Below the pieces are notes generated by a model. It saw only the letters and a list, made by a program, of their open reading frames with translations, did not search any database and was not told the DNA's origin. The translations under genes were made by a program, and so were the position numbers. A stretch of 36,132 bases of DNA from Bacteroidales bacterium (lineage in GTDB: Bacteria; Bacteroidota; Bacteroidia; Bacteroidales; WCHB1-69), in assembly GCA_017525245.1 (NCBI GenBank), contig JAFXTE010000052.1, positions 1 through 36,132 of the forward strand. Reading direction: 5' to 3'. This document shows, piece by piece, positions 6,468 to 15,390 of the stretch. Within the stretch, counting starts at the first letter, position 1; each line of letters opens with the position of its first letter.

Positions 6468-8546
6468 TCAAATCTCCTTGTTATATAACATGCGTACGTA
6501 TTTGAGATTTAGCAATTCCCCATGTTTCATTTTACCTGCTATATTTATTGGGTTGTCGCCGAACGGGAAGAAGTGCCCTAAATAGAATTTCATTGCTCCG
6601 GATTTGGGATTGATTTTCATATCTGTTACCTCATAATATCCTCGCATGTCATACGAAACCATTGGCATCAGATATTTTATACTCATCAGACTAACCGCGG
6701 GAACCGCCTCCATGATATACTCTTTGGCATCTCCTGTATTATATTTGTTGTGATTCTTATCACTCTTTCTAACTACCGCAGTAATGATACATTTGCAATT
6801 TTCATCTATTGCAGGAGCAGTAACATGAAGTTGAGTTTGTTCTTCTGCACCAAACAACGTATTCGGATCCACGTCCAACTGGTCCTTGGGTATCGGGTGC
6901 CTATAGAAATACAAGTCAATCAGTTTAAACGTATCGGTATTGTCCACATTGCGGTCCAGCGCCAATGCCATGCAGTTGGTAGATACCGCATAAGGAGCGA
7001 ACACTTTGCCAAGTACTTGTTGGAAATTGTCGTGCAAGAATTGTTCTGCCTCATCTTGAACTTTCGGTTTGATGGCAAAGAAATTATACTGCGATTGGAG
7101 AACACTCTTGATGTTATCACGGAATATACTCCGGATTTTCTGAGTGTTCTCACCAGCACCTTGCACGTAGCACGCAAGCACAAAGAGGAAGTTTATATTA
7201 TATGCCTGCAATATCAGCGTATCCCGATCAAATAGACGGTTGTCAAAATGATACGATATCTTATAATTTTTACCGTCACTCATCGGCTCCAGTTGCAAGT
7301 TGGCATCATGGTAATTATTCAACTGGTTGGCTTGCAGATGTCCACGGATAAAGAAATTAGGCGTGATATTGTATCCCTCGGTCGTGTTGTCTCTGTATAG
7401 CAGGTTTTCCCGTTGGAACTCCTCTGGATTCTGGTTGAAAAAATCAATATTGTACTGGATAACGTTCTTGGCGTATGTGAACTGCTTGTAGATGGAGTTC
7501 GGACCGATGTCGTTGTCGTCTTTGTAATACTTGCTGTCACCGATGAAATAGATTTGTTTCTTGTCTTCTATCAGCGCGTTGTCGCGGTAGATATGGTCGA
7601 TTATCTTTCCGTCTTTTTGTGCTTTCAGTCCTCCTGATATATCACTATCTCCGATGAGCGAGTCAATCATATCTTCAAAGACAAGGTTGAACTCGCGAAC
7701 CAGCATAGCCTGTTCGTCGTCATTGTCTTTGCTTTGTACATACTGTGATTGCTCGAAGAACGTGAAAAGCAGGTTCCACAACTGCACCATCTCATCCGTG
7801 AAGTACTTGCGGCGATTTTGACGGAGTACACGAATGCCTTTTCCACTGTCTATCATGGATTGGATGGCCTCGGGTTTGAGCAAGTCGTACCCGAATGCCG
7901 GACGGACATTAAACTTGAATTCCTGAGCGAGATAGTTCAGTACTGAGTAAAACAGCACTATCAGCTCTTCATCGAAGTTAATGTCTTTCTGTTTGGTGTG
8001 CGGTTGAAGGTAAATAGGTACACCGTTTTGGATGAGTGCCTGTGTTCGGGAGATTGTTTTCTGCCAATGGATCTTGTTTTGTCCGGAGTGCTTGAGGCGG
8101 GTGATATAGGCAAACAGGTTCTTGTGCTCTTTGTCAAACTTCAGCAAGGAAAGCACAATATCTATCATTGTCTCGCTTCTCGGACCTTGGTGCGAAACCA
8201 CGTTCTGCAATATCTCCGATTCTTCTCCTAACTTGTCTTTGCGTTGGAAATAGAGTTTGATAGCGCGGTATATCCATACGGAAAGGCTGAACACATTGGC
8301 TTTATGCTCCGGCTTGAGGTTGTCGAAGTCGATAATCTCTTCTGGATCGTATTCACCAAAGGCTTTGCCGTCGATGATGAATACTTTCGGCAGGATAAAC
8401 ACCATGTCCGGAATCTTGTGTGATAGGAAATAACCCACATAGGGTATCTTGGCTTTCCCGTCACGCAGTTCCGTGAAATAGTGCGGGTCGAGTATGGCAC
8501 TCAACCTGTCCTTTGCGTAGCCGTATTGCTCAATGAGGATTTTCAT
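6468..8546 (-). CDS. LlaJI-type restriction endonuclease subunit (McrC-like partner)
   Basis: This 692-residue protein starts at an ATG that overlaps the stop of the McrB-like gene (ATGA), the usual coupling of McrB/McrC and LlaJI pairs. A PD-(D/E)xK core is visible: IEDKKQIYFIGDSKYYKDD, with Asp337 and Lys339 as the D-x-K end and acidic residues (VFEDMIDSL, about 290-297) upstream. In the LlaJI family this subunit cuts DNA and the partner NTPase drives translocation. With the methyltransferase at 13.7-15.0 kb it would form a methylation-sensitive restriction system. Its specificity cannot be predicted. Confidence 0.8.
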   Translation of the reverse strand: MKILIEQYGYAKDRLSAILDPHYFTELRDGKAKIPYVGYFLSHKIPDMVFILPKVFIIDGKAFGEYDPEEIIDFDNLKPEHKANVFSLSVWIYRAIKLYFQRKDKLGEESEILQNVVSHQGPRSETMIDIVLSLLKFDKEHKNLFAYITRLKHSGQNKIHWQKTISRTQALIQNGVPIYLQPHTKQKDINFDEELIVLFYSVLNYLAQEFKFNVRPAFGYDLLKPEAIQSMIDSGKGIRVLRQNRRKYFTDEMVQLWNLLFTFFEQSQYVQSKDNDDEQAMLVREFNLVFEDMIDSLIGDSDISGGLKAQKDGKIIDHIYRDNALIEDKKQIYFIGDSKYYKDDNDIGPNSIYKQFTYAKNVIQYNIDFFNQNPEEFQRENLLYRDNTTEGYNITPNFFIRGHLQANQLNNYHDANLQLEPMSDGKNYKISYHFDNRLFDRDTLILQAYNINFLFVLACYVQGAGENTQKIRSIFRDNIKSVLQSQYNFFAIKPKVQDEAEQFLHDNFQQVLGKVFAPYAVSTNCMALALDRNVDNTDTFKLIDLYFYRHPIPKDQLDVDPNTLFGAEEQTQLHVTAPAIDENCKCIITAVVRKSDKNHNKYNTGDAKEYIMEAVPAVSLMSIKYLMPMVSYDMRGYYEVTDMKINPKSGAMKFYLGHFFPFGDNPINIAGKMKHGELLNLKYVRMLYNKEI

Positions 8547-9763
8547 TTAGAGGCAACTTCCAAGTAATCCATGAACTGTTGCAATGTCTCTGTCGCTTGG
8601 TCTCCGTATAGGTCTTTGAATGTGAATTTGCTTAATACCTCTTTGCCGTCAACGGTTGTTTTTCCGTAGAAGAAGTATTTGTTGTTTTCCGTCTCGTCAC
8701 GCAGCACCTCGTACCAAAGGTAGAACATTACTTTGCTCTTGAAACCTTTTTCATCGATGGAGTGTTTGATGAAGAAGTTACCCATTTGCTTGTCTTCGCT
8801 CTGGGTAAGATCGAAAATCTTCTCATTCACTTTTTTGATGAACTCAACCCACGAATAGGACTTGTCGCCGATTGTGATGTCAAACTCGCCCGATTTGATG
8901 GTTGTGTCATAATTGATGGGCACGTATTCCCATTCCCAACGGCGTTTGAAAGCACTATCCATGGGGAACAGACTCTGGTCGGAGGTGTTCATGGTGGCGA
9001 GGATGTGCAGGTTTGCCGGCAGGCAAAGCTTTCCGTCTTGGATGCCTTCGGAATCCACTCCTAATTTTTCCTTAAGGTATTGTGCCAAATCCTTGTCTGC
9101 TTTAATTTTGTATTCAGAAACGCCTCCCTTTCTGTCCAATAGTTGGAACAGGTCGCCAAATATCTGTGCACAGTTACCACGATTGATTTCTTCAATGACC
9201 AGATAGGTCGGTTGATCGGAATTTTTATACGCATAAACGTACGCATCGGTAAAGACTTGTGGCACAAATTCATATACTATCTCTTCATCTTTGCCGGTCA
9301 AAGTCTTTTCCTCTTTGGATGTCGGTTTCATGGTAGGCTTGTAACATCCTACGAAAGAAGCATAATCCGTATCAGGATGGAAAGTCATACGGAACACATT
9401 TGGCAAATCCACTTCGTCTCCGTTATCCAACAATTCTCCGGTTAGTTTCTTAACTTCATGGCTTTTGCCTGTGCCGGGGGCACCGTAGAAGATTTGCTGG
9501 AGAGGGGAGTCTTGTGCAGACGAAAGCCTTGATTTTTGTAAAAACAATTCTTTCTCTAACAAAGCAATCAGTTGCTGGGCTGATTCTTTATCCATTTGGA
9601 TTGTTTGTGATGCACTGTCTGGATTTTGACGTGATGAACTGCCATAAGTCTCTATTTGAAACAATCCTTCCTCTATATTAACGGAATATGTAGCTTTTAC
9701 TATATCTTGTTTTCTAGGAGACTTCTCTTTTTTCTCACAATCAGAAACTATTATTCTTGCCAT
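8543..9763 (-). CDS. McrB-like AAA+ NTPase of a restriction system
   Basis: This 406-residue protein has a P-loop GAPGTGKS (94-101), a Walker B region LVIEEINRGNCAQIFGDL, and MNTSDQS, the variant of the McrB MNTADRS signature associated with GTP-dependent motors. The first 85 residues are a separate N-terminal part that may carry DNA or target recognition. McrB-type rings use NTP hydrolysis to translocate DNA and activate the nuclease encoded by the next gene, with which this one overlaps by 4 nt. It is separated from the upstream 90-aa gene by 198 nt, so the pair may also have its own transcript. Confidence 0.88.
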   Translation of the reverse strand: MARIIVSDCEKKEKSPRKQDIVKATYSVNIEEGLFQIETYGSSSRQNPDSASQTIQMDKESAQQLIALLEKELFLQKSRLSSAQDSPLQQIFYGAPGTGKSHEVKKLTGELLDNGDEVDLPNVFRMTFHPDTDYASFVGCYKPTMKPTSKEEKTLTGKDEEIVYEFVPQVFTDAYVYAYKNSDQPTYLVIEEINRGNCAQIFGDLFQLLDRKGGVSEYKIKADKDLAQYLKEKLGVDSEGIQDGKLCLPANLHILATMNTSDQSLFPMDSAFKRRWEWEYVPINYDTTIKSGEFDITIGDKSYSWVEFIKKVNEKIFDLTQSEDKQMGNFFIKHSIDEKGFKSKVMFYLWYEVLRDETENNKYFFYGKTTVDGKEVLSKFTFKDLYGDQATETLQQFMDYLEVASK

Positions 9764-9778
9764 GTTTTTATAGATTTA

Positions 9779-9880
9779 TCATCGACTTTCGAGTATTAGC
9801 TCTTGAATTGTCTAAACAATTTGTTTGACTTTTGATATTTTATCTGATACTTCGTTTATATCTTTATCTACTGTAGCCAT
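9779..9880 (-). pseudogene. Possible small ORF with in-frame TAG before the McrB-like gene
   Basis: From an ATG at 9880 the frame reads MATVDKDINEVSDKISKVK, continues to a TAG at 9814-9812, and then stays open for TIQELILESR until TGA, 15 nt before the McrB-like ATG. Composition on both sides of the TAG looks coding. It may be a decayed small gene or chance. The rest of the 198-nt gap shows no clear promoter. Confidence 0.25.
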
Positions 9881-9961
9881 ATATTAATTCTAAACTGTAT
9901 AATTCATACCATAAGGAAACCAACGCATTCTGCAAACAAATTCACGAATGTATATTTCATT

Positions 9962-10234
9962 TTACCTGCCATTATTTAGACCATTGATAATGCTTAATGC
10001 TATCGCATAAATATCTTCATTTTGTTTTTCGCAAATGTCAAAGCATTTACTTGTCATTTCATTAAGAGCCTTTGCTTCGTTATTGGAGAACGCTTTTTCT
10101 CCGTTCTTTTTCATGTAATCGGAAAAATCTTCGTCCGGATGAAATCCCATACCAAGAGCCAACCCGTTCGGCTCTATCACATATCGCAAGAATTGTTCAA
10201 CATCTTGCATCGTTTGTGTCTCAAAAGTTTTCAT
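9962..10234 (-). CDS. Small conserved-context protein of the defence operon, unknown
   Basis: A 90-residue acidic, helical-looking soluble protein with no signal peptide or membrane segment. I recognise no family. It starts 17 nt after the stop of the receiver-domain gene and ends 198 nt before the McrB-like gene, so it is probably translated from the same mRNA as the methyltransferase, GHKL and receiver genes. Position makes it a candidate accessory or regulatory subunit; that is inference only. Confidence 0.65.
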   Translation of the reverse strand: MKTFETQTMQDVEQFLRYVIEPNGLALGMGFHPDEDFSDYMKKNGEKAFSNNEAKALNEMTSKCFDICEKQNEDIYAIALSIINGLNNGR

Positions 10235-10251
10235 ACTATACCATATTTGGC

Positions 10252-11169
10252 TTATTTAGCGAATCCTAACATCTGCTTGAACAAGTCCGAGTATTTTCGA
10301 ATGTTAAGTCTAATACGTTTGAAGTCTTCATCACTAAATGCAGCATCTCCTTTCCGAGTTTTTAACACTTCTTTCCCGTCGATACTCTCACTTTTGCAAT
10401 GTGCCAATTGATTCCTTATAGAGATAATATCCTCATTGTAGTCTTCTAAGAAATTAGCCTTTCGTGGTATATAAAGATCGGAGGGAATAATATAATTTAC
10501 GGCTTTTGCCATAGAATATGACTCAAGGTCTGGGATAATTTTGTCTATTGACAAGCTTTTCCAAACATGACAACACATTTTGCTTTTTCCGTTACAATTT
10601 TCCAATAAATCCTTGATTCTTTGCTCTTGGGATTTTGTTATATGTTTATGAAATAATTGAGTTTTTTCTTCTGATGCAGAGAGAACATAATACTCATTGA
10701 GGATGTCCGACATCAAAACATCCAATTCGCTCACTTCTGCCATAACGAGACCACGAAGATTATTGAGGTCTTGAACTTTGTGAATCGTGGTTTTGATAAT
10801 GGAATTTACTTTGTTTATGAACAAGTCTTTATTTCTGCTGGCAAAATATACTCCTTCTAAATCTAAATCATGAGCCCGTTGTTTGATTTTCTGCAAACCA
10901 TCCGCAGAATAGAAAATGACATCGGTATATATTTCTCTATCACGAATGTTCTTTATGAGCACATCGCCGGTAGGCTCTGACTCCAGATTTAAGTCCATTA
11001 AGATTAAATCGTAGTCATTAAACATTATTGCATCATTCTGCTTGCTTGCAAAAGTTCTATCATAATCGAAACCATATTGTTGTTCAACCAACTCTTTGAT
11101 TTCTTCTTCGATTGACTCTGCCCAGTCAGAATCATTTTCCACCCATAATATTTTATACTTCAGCCTCAT
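10252..11169 (-). CDS. Receiver-domain protein with C-terminal HEPN-like region
   Basis: 305 residues. The first 120 or so form a response-regulator receiver: acidic pocket ILWVENDSD, phospho-acceptor Asp59 in LILMDLNL, and Ser88-Ala89 at the switch position. No DNA-binding helix-turn-helix follows. Instead there is a helical domain of about 180 residues containing RNQLAH (Arg252 to His257), the R-x4-H arrangement of HEPN ribonucleases. The gene starts 2 nt after the stop of the dual-GHKL gene, so the two are a natural signalling pair. I infer that phosphorylation could switch an RNase-like effector. The R-x4-H motif is short, so the HEPN call needs structural support. Confidence 0.72.
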   Translation of the reverse strand: MRLKYKILWVENDSDWAESIEEEIKELVEQQYGFDYDRTFASKQNDAIMFNDYDLILMDLNLESEPTGDVLIKNIRDREIYTDVIFYSADGLQKIKQRAHDLDLEGVYFASRNKDLFINKVNSIIKTTIHKVQDLNNLRGLVMAEVSELDVLMSDILNEYYVLSASEEKTQLFHKHITKSQEQRIKDLLENCNGKSKMCCHVWKSLSIDKIIPDLESYSMAKAVNYIIPSDLYIPRKANFLEDYNEDIISIRNQLAHCKSESIDGKEVLKTRKGDAAFSDEDFKRIRLNIRKYSDLFKQMLGFAK

Positions 11170-11171
11170 AT

Positions 11172-13742
11172 TTAGAACGTTATAACAAATTTAACACCTT
11201 TGTTTTTATAGTTGGAATGATAGGTCTCATCAATACTTATCGTTCCTTGCAATTCTTTTTCCACAAATTGCTTGATATTATACAAACCAAGTCCTGATCC
11301 ATTTGTTGTCGTTACTCCCTTTTCAAAAATAGATGCATGATCCGAGATTGTTTCGTTAAGACCTTTGCCATCATCGGATACCTGCATACTAATATGATTG
11401 TCTGCTAGTGGCGCAAAAACGACTTCAAAGTGTCTGGCTCCTGCCTTAATAGAATTGGAGAGTAAATTATCAATTATTAGGTTCACCTCCAATGGCCTGA
11501 AACGCATTGTTTTTTGGCACCCATTTGTAACACAACGGAACTGAATGTCCTCATAATAATCTGGCAAAACGGATGTGAGGTATTGGTTAACGAATTCCAC
11601 TACATCTGCTTGAAGGATTTCTCCTTCCACATTGAAGTTCGCCTTTGAGGCAAACATTGAGATAGATACTATTTTTTTGTTGGCTCTCGCTATTCTTTCT
11701 ACAGCACGGCTCATTGTTTCTTTTTCGGCACTGCTTGTCTTTAATTGACGGATGAGTGTGTCTAAAGAATTCTGAATAGTAAGGGCATTCAAACGAATAT
11801 CATGGTGATAACGGATAATTCTATCCTTGTCCAAATTCTCAACAGATTGCAAAAACAAATTCTGTTTTTTCTTTTGATTTAATTCTTTTTCCGCTTTTTC
11901 TCTCTTCGCCGCTTCCTCTTTCTGCTTTTGTTCTGCTTCTTTCCGTTTAATCTCTTCTTCTCGTCTTTTTAGTTCTGCTTCTTTAGCTTGAATTTGGGCC
12001 AATCGCTTTGCTTCTGCTTCTTCTTGTCTTTTTCTCTCTGCTTCTCTTCTGCGTTCTTCCGCCTCTTGTGCTTTGCGTTCCGCTTCCTCTCTTTTTTTCT
12101 CCGCTTCGATGGCTCGTTGTTCGGCAGCTGCTTTTTCTTTCTGTAGTTCTCTGATGTGTTTCTTGGCCTCGTCAATGCTTAGGAGCATATTTTCATCATT
12201 TGTGCTTTCTGCGATTTTTTCAAGATCATTGATGAATTGAGGCTTAATGTTTTCAATTTCAGATTGATCTGAAAGGATATTTGCAAGTTCTTTGTTATAA
12301 GATATAATCTCAACGTTTTTATCTCGGGCAAGAGACTTTATCAACTGAACGAAATCTATTTTACTACCTATACTAGACTTTAGCAAGTATTCTGGAGTAT
12401 CATTGTCTTTGTCGTTGTCTTGTAATTCTTTCCGTTTGGCTTTGGCCTCTTCCTCTGAACTAAAATACTCTTTTTGCAAAAAAAGGCCTCCCCATAAAAC
12501 TCCCATAACATAACGTTCCAATCTCCGATGAGCAGTTTCAAACAACTTAAATAATTGTTGTGAAGTTTTAGTCTCAATCAAACCACCATCACGACTAGAC
12601 ACTTCTTTCAGCTCATCAATCTGATCTGTAATTACGTCAACTCTACCAAATAAATCTCGTGTTCCAAGAAATCGTTTGTTACCTTGTTGTGCTCTATAAT
12701 CTAAGCCCCAACTATCATCACCTGTTTTTCCAAAAGGCATTATTCTAAAACCATTTCTGAACAAAAAGATGGAACCATAATTTACAGGTTCAATCCCCAT
12801 TAGTCGAGTAAAGTTGTTTTTGGCAGAACGGTTTAGATAATAAAGATTGACTCTTACGTCCTCAAGTTTGTCATATAAAAGGTTCTTTTCTCGAATTTCA
12901 TACATATTAACACCACGGTCAGAAAGAGTGGTAAATATATATTCTTTAGTCAACTTTACATCAATCTGGGTGGTTTTTAGATTAAGAATGCTTGTTATGC
13001 TATTTTTTAAAACACCATTGACCAATTCTCTCTCGTGTTTCCCGTTTTCAATGCACCTCTTGTCTTCAGCAAGTTCACTTTTACATTTTATCTCTATGCT
13101 AAAATCGTTTGTTTCAGCAAAAGGATTAATAAGTTTTTCCAGCGAATGCTTGAGATCCAGTAACCGCTTTCTGGTCCATGGCATTTTTTCATCATTCAAT
13201 CTACTGATTTCAAGAATCGTCCCATTAGTTTTATTATCTGGGAAAATCGTATCATATTCTGTTACTGAATCATGACCGACATTTATTTTGGCAAATTCAA
13301 GATTTTGGTCAATTTCAAAATCCGTCCATTTAACTTGAATCACTTCAAGTGTGTTTGAAGAAACACTTTTGGTTTTCAACAACAACTCTTTTCCGAGTCT
13401 ATCGCAAGAAAAACGTCCAATCCCCTTGGCCCCTGCATAATGACGGCGGATGTTATCTCTATAAGATTTCTGCTTTTCATCAGAATTGGCATCTTCAGTG
13501 CCGTCTTTTTTTGCAGAATAACCCAAAAACAACCATTTGTTTTTTATGTCATATAACGACATGCCTTTGCCATTATCAGCTATGATAATTTTATCCTCAA
13601 GGAACTCTATTACTACTTTTTTGGCGTAAGCATCATAGGCGTTTTTTACCAACTCAAATATGGCTACGTTATCGTTGATAATCAAATCTTTACCAACAAG
13701 ATCTTTTAGAGCCGAACTGATTTTAAACTGCAGTTGTTCCAT
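11172..13742 (-). CDS. Dual-GHKL ATPase: MORC/Hsp90-like plus histidine-kinase-like
   Basis: 856 residues with two Bergerat-fold ATPases. The N-terminal one has the N-box FELVKNAYDA (29-38), DNGKGM (56-61) and the GAKGIGRFSCDRLG lid, as in MORC/MutL/Hsp90-type enzymes. A highly charged coiled coil of Glu/Lys/Arg (about 520-640) follows. The C-terminal part resembles a sensor kinase: an H-box with His646-His647 (RYHHDIRLNAL), the N-box NLLSNSIKAGA, SDDGKGL, IFEKGVTTTNGSGLGL. The gene overlaps the end of the methyltransferase gene by 20 nt and precedes the receiver gene by 2 nt. MORC-like GHKL proteins in restriction loci were described by Iyer and Aravind; the added kinase half points to a phosphorelay. 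Confidence 0.82.
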   Translation of the reverse strand: MEQLQFKISSALKDLVGKDLIINDNVAIFELVKNAYDAYAKKVVIEFLEDKIIIADNGKGMSLYDIKNKWLFLGYSAKKDGTEDANSDEKQKSYRDNIRRHYAGAKGIGRFSCDRLGKELLLKTKSVSSNTLEVIQVKWTDFEIDQNLEFAKINVGHDSVTEYDTIFPDNKTNGTILEISRLNDEKMPWTRKRLLDLKHSLEKLINPFAETNDFSIEIKCKSELAEDKRCIENGKHERELVNGVLKNSITSILNLKTTQIDVKLTKEYIFTTLSDRGVNMYEIREKNLLYDKLEDVRVNLYYLNRSAKNNFTRLMGIEPVNYGSIFLFRNGFRIMPFGKTGDDSWGLDYRAQQGNKRFLGTRDLFGRVDVITDQIDELKEVSSRDGGLIETKTSQQLFKLFETAHRRLERYVMGVLWGGLFLQKEYFSSEEEAKAKRKELQDNDKDNDTPEYLLKSSIGSKIDFVQLIKSLARDKNVEIISYNKELANILSDQSEIENIKPQFINDLEKIAESTNDENMLLSIDEAKKHIRELQKEKAAAEQRAIEAEKKREEAERKAQEAEERRREAERKRQEEAEAKRLAQIQAKEAELKRREEEIKRKEAEQKQKEEAAKREKAEKELNQKKKQNLFLQSVENLDKDRIIRYHHDIRLNALTIQNSLDTLIRQLKTSSAEKETMSRAVERIARANKKIVSISMFASKANFNVEGEILQADVVEFVNQYLTSVLPDYYEDIQFRCVTNGCQKTMRFRPLEVNLIIDNLLSNSIKAGARHFEVVFAPLADNHISMQVSDDGKGLNETISDHASIFEKGVTTTNGSGLGLYNIKQFVEKELQGTISIDETYHSNYKNKGVKFVITF

Positions 13743-14979
13743 ATCGTAGCATATATAATAAAATTATTCCCGCTTGCTCTGCAAACAGCGGCGGAATAGC
13801 ATTGCCAACTTGGGTATAGCGAGGCACTTCCACCTTGCGCATCTTGCCGCCAGTGGTGTATTTCTTCTTGATTTCGTACCAATCCGGAAACGATTGGATG
13901 CGGGCACATTCACGCACAGTCATGATACGGGGTTCGCAGTAATGCAGGTAGTCATCAGGATGACCGGTAATGGTTGGCGAAACAGCGTTCGGGTCCAAAA
14001 CGGTAATTCCACGCTGCATAATTCCCCATGGTTCTCGAGCTTTTCCGTCAATTCGTTTGCCGCGTTGCGGATAATCAGCCAATAATCGTTTGTAACAATC
14101 CATTTTCTCCGGTTTGTGCTTTGCGAAACTATGACTGTCGGCTATCTCATGTGTCTTGGGATAATCCCCACGCATCAGTTTCTCGTATGCCGTCAGTTTT
14201 TTGTTGCCGTACTTTCCGGAATAAAACCCTTTGCGATCCGGACTCGGCTCTTCTCCATTGGAACGCAACAGATCGGAAATGGCTTCCTTTAGTGTTACGG
14301 TTGGCTTCAATCCTTTTTGCGACAAGAAGTTGTCTCGGTTTTCCATCAATAGATTTTCGAAATTCTCGGGAGAACCGACATCTTTTCGAACACCCACTAA
14401 GATGAAACGCTTGCGACGTTGCGGAACACCATAATTGGAAAAATCTATGACGTGGGGCTTGACATTGTACCCTAATTCTTCCAAACCGCATATCACTTTA
14501 TGTGAATATGGCTCAGCACCGTCTTTCTTGTTCTTGTCGAAAGCGTATGTAAAGCCTTTCACATTCTCGAAAAGAATCATCTTGGGCTGCACCAATTCAA
14601 TGAACTTGATATAAGAAAATACCAATTGGTTACGGACATCTTCCTCTACACGTTTACCTGCCATGGAAAAACCTTGGCACGGAGGGCCTCCAGCAACCAA
14701 ATCCACCTTACCTCTCAATGATTTCAACTGTTTCGGATACTTTTTCAATACCTCATTAATATCATGCTCAGTTTGCGGCAACCAATCTGGCCAGTTGAAG
14801 TGTTTTTTGTTGTCAATCAGATTATATTTCAGCGTTTCAAATGCAAAAGCATTTTTTTCAATGGCGAACAAGCTTTCCCATCCAGCTTGATACAAACCAA
14901 GCGACAACCCTCCCGCTCCCGCGAAAAGGTCTATCACCGTGGGGGTGTCACTCGCTCTATGTGTTTGATTTGCCAACAT
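13723..14979 (-). CDS. DNA (cytosine-5) methyltransferase
   Basis: 418 residues with the C5-methylase motifs in order: motif I DLFAGAGGLSLG for S-adenosylmethionine, motif IV GGPPCQGFS with the catalytic Cys, motif VI ENVKGF, motif VIII PQRRKRFILVG, and the C-terminal QVGNAIPP of motif X. It transfers a methyl group to C5 of cytosine in a recognition site set by the region between VIII and X, which cannot be predicted by eye. As first gene of the operon it would protect the host from the LlaJI/McrB-like nuclease downstream. A TATTTTTG box lies 26 nt before the start. Confidence 0.93.
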   Translation of the reverse strand: MLANQTHRASDTPTVIDLFAGAGGLSLGLYQAGWESLFAIEKNAFAFETLKYNLIDNKKHFNWPDWLPQTEHDINEVLKKYPKQLKSLRGKVDLVAGGPPCQGFSMAGKRVEEDVRNQLVFSYIKFIELVQPKMILFENVKGFTYAFDKNKKDGAEPYSHKVICGLEELGYNVKPHVIDFSNYGVPQRRKRFILVGVRKDVGSPENFENLLMENRDNFLSQKGLKPTVTLKEAISDLLRSNGEEPSPDRKGFYSGKYGNKKLTAYEKLMRGDYPKTHEIADSHSFAKHKPEKMDCYKRLLADYPQRGKRIDGKAREPWGIMQRGITVLDPNAVSPTITGHPDDYLHYCEPRIMTVRECARIQSFPDWYEIKKKYTTGGKMRKVEVPRYTQVGNAIPPLFAEQAGIILLYMLRYGTTAV

Positions 14980-15004
14980 TTATCGCTAATTTAAATGAAG
15001 CCCG

Positions 15005-15012
15005 CAAAAATA
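15005..15012 (-). promoter_or_regulatory. Promoter -7 box of the methyltransferase operon
   Basis: TATTTTTG on the minus strand lies 26 nt before the ATG at 14979. No good TTG at -33 is visible. It lies immediately after the decayed fragment at 15050-15183. Confidence 0.45.
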
Positions 15013-15049
15013 CGCATTTTTTCTTTTATCTCCGCAGCGTTTTTCCCAA

Positions 15050-15183
15050 TTACAAAATATCCTCCGCCACTTCTTCCTCGCTTATCGAATACTTCCCCAT
15101 CAACCGCTGCACCAGCCAAATAGCCTCTTCCTTGTCGAGCTTGTAACCCAACACGTCGTAGTAGGCGGTTGCTGCGTGGTTCT
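15050..15183 (-). pseudogene. Truncated duplicate of the C-terminus of the gene at 16731
   Basis: Read on the minus strand this gives HAATAYYDVLGYKLDKEEAI followed by WLVQRLMGKYSISEEEVAEDIL and a stop. It is nearly identical to the last 40 or so residues of the 205-aa protein at 16731-17348 (ending KYGLSGEEIATETK). The homology stops abruptly at 15183, so this is a 5'-truncated copy without a start. Confidence 0.8.
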
Positions 15184-15228
15184 GTTAGGATCGCCTTATT
15201 GTTCTTTCGGCAATCTGTGTGATCTCTT

Positions 15229-15390
15229 TTACAGATGTTTCTCGTTTTCCGTCAACGTGATCATTTTCGTGACCTCACGAAAATGATCGTCAATGTTGAC
15301 ACCCAGCGTTTTACACGTCTGCATGTAACGACCAATAGTAGTCGCAATTATTTTCCAGTTGGTATGTAATATCCCCCCTTTTTCCCATAC
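15229..15390 (-). pseudogene. Open remnant of an unidentified gene
   Basis: A frame open from a stop at 15391 to TAA at 15229 has convincing protein composition (including NWKIIATTIGRYMQTC and NIDDHFREVTKMI), but no start codon at its upstream end; the first ATG is internal. It looks like the C-terminal end of a lost gene. I cannot name the family. It contains a perfect 30-bp palindrome. The remaining parts of 15184-15498 hold nothing recognisable. Confidence 0.4.
15259..15288. repeat. Perfect 30-bp palindrome
   Basis: GATCATTTTCGTGA (15259-15272) and TCACGAAAATGATC (15275-15288) are exact reverse complements separated by CC. It lies inside the decayed reading frame at 15229-15390. Confidence 0.8.

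Noticed and set aside
15229-15390. Idea that this remnant is a DinD- or RhuM-type phage-related protein
   Set aside because: The resemblance could not be supported from memory, so no name is given.
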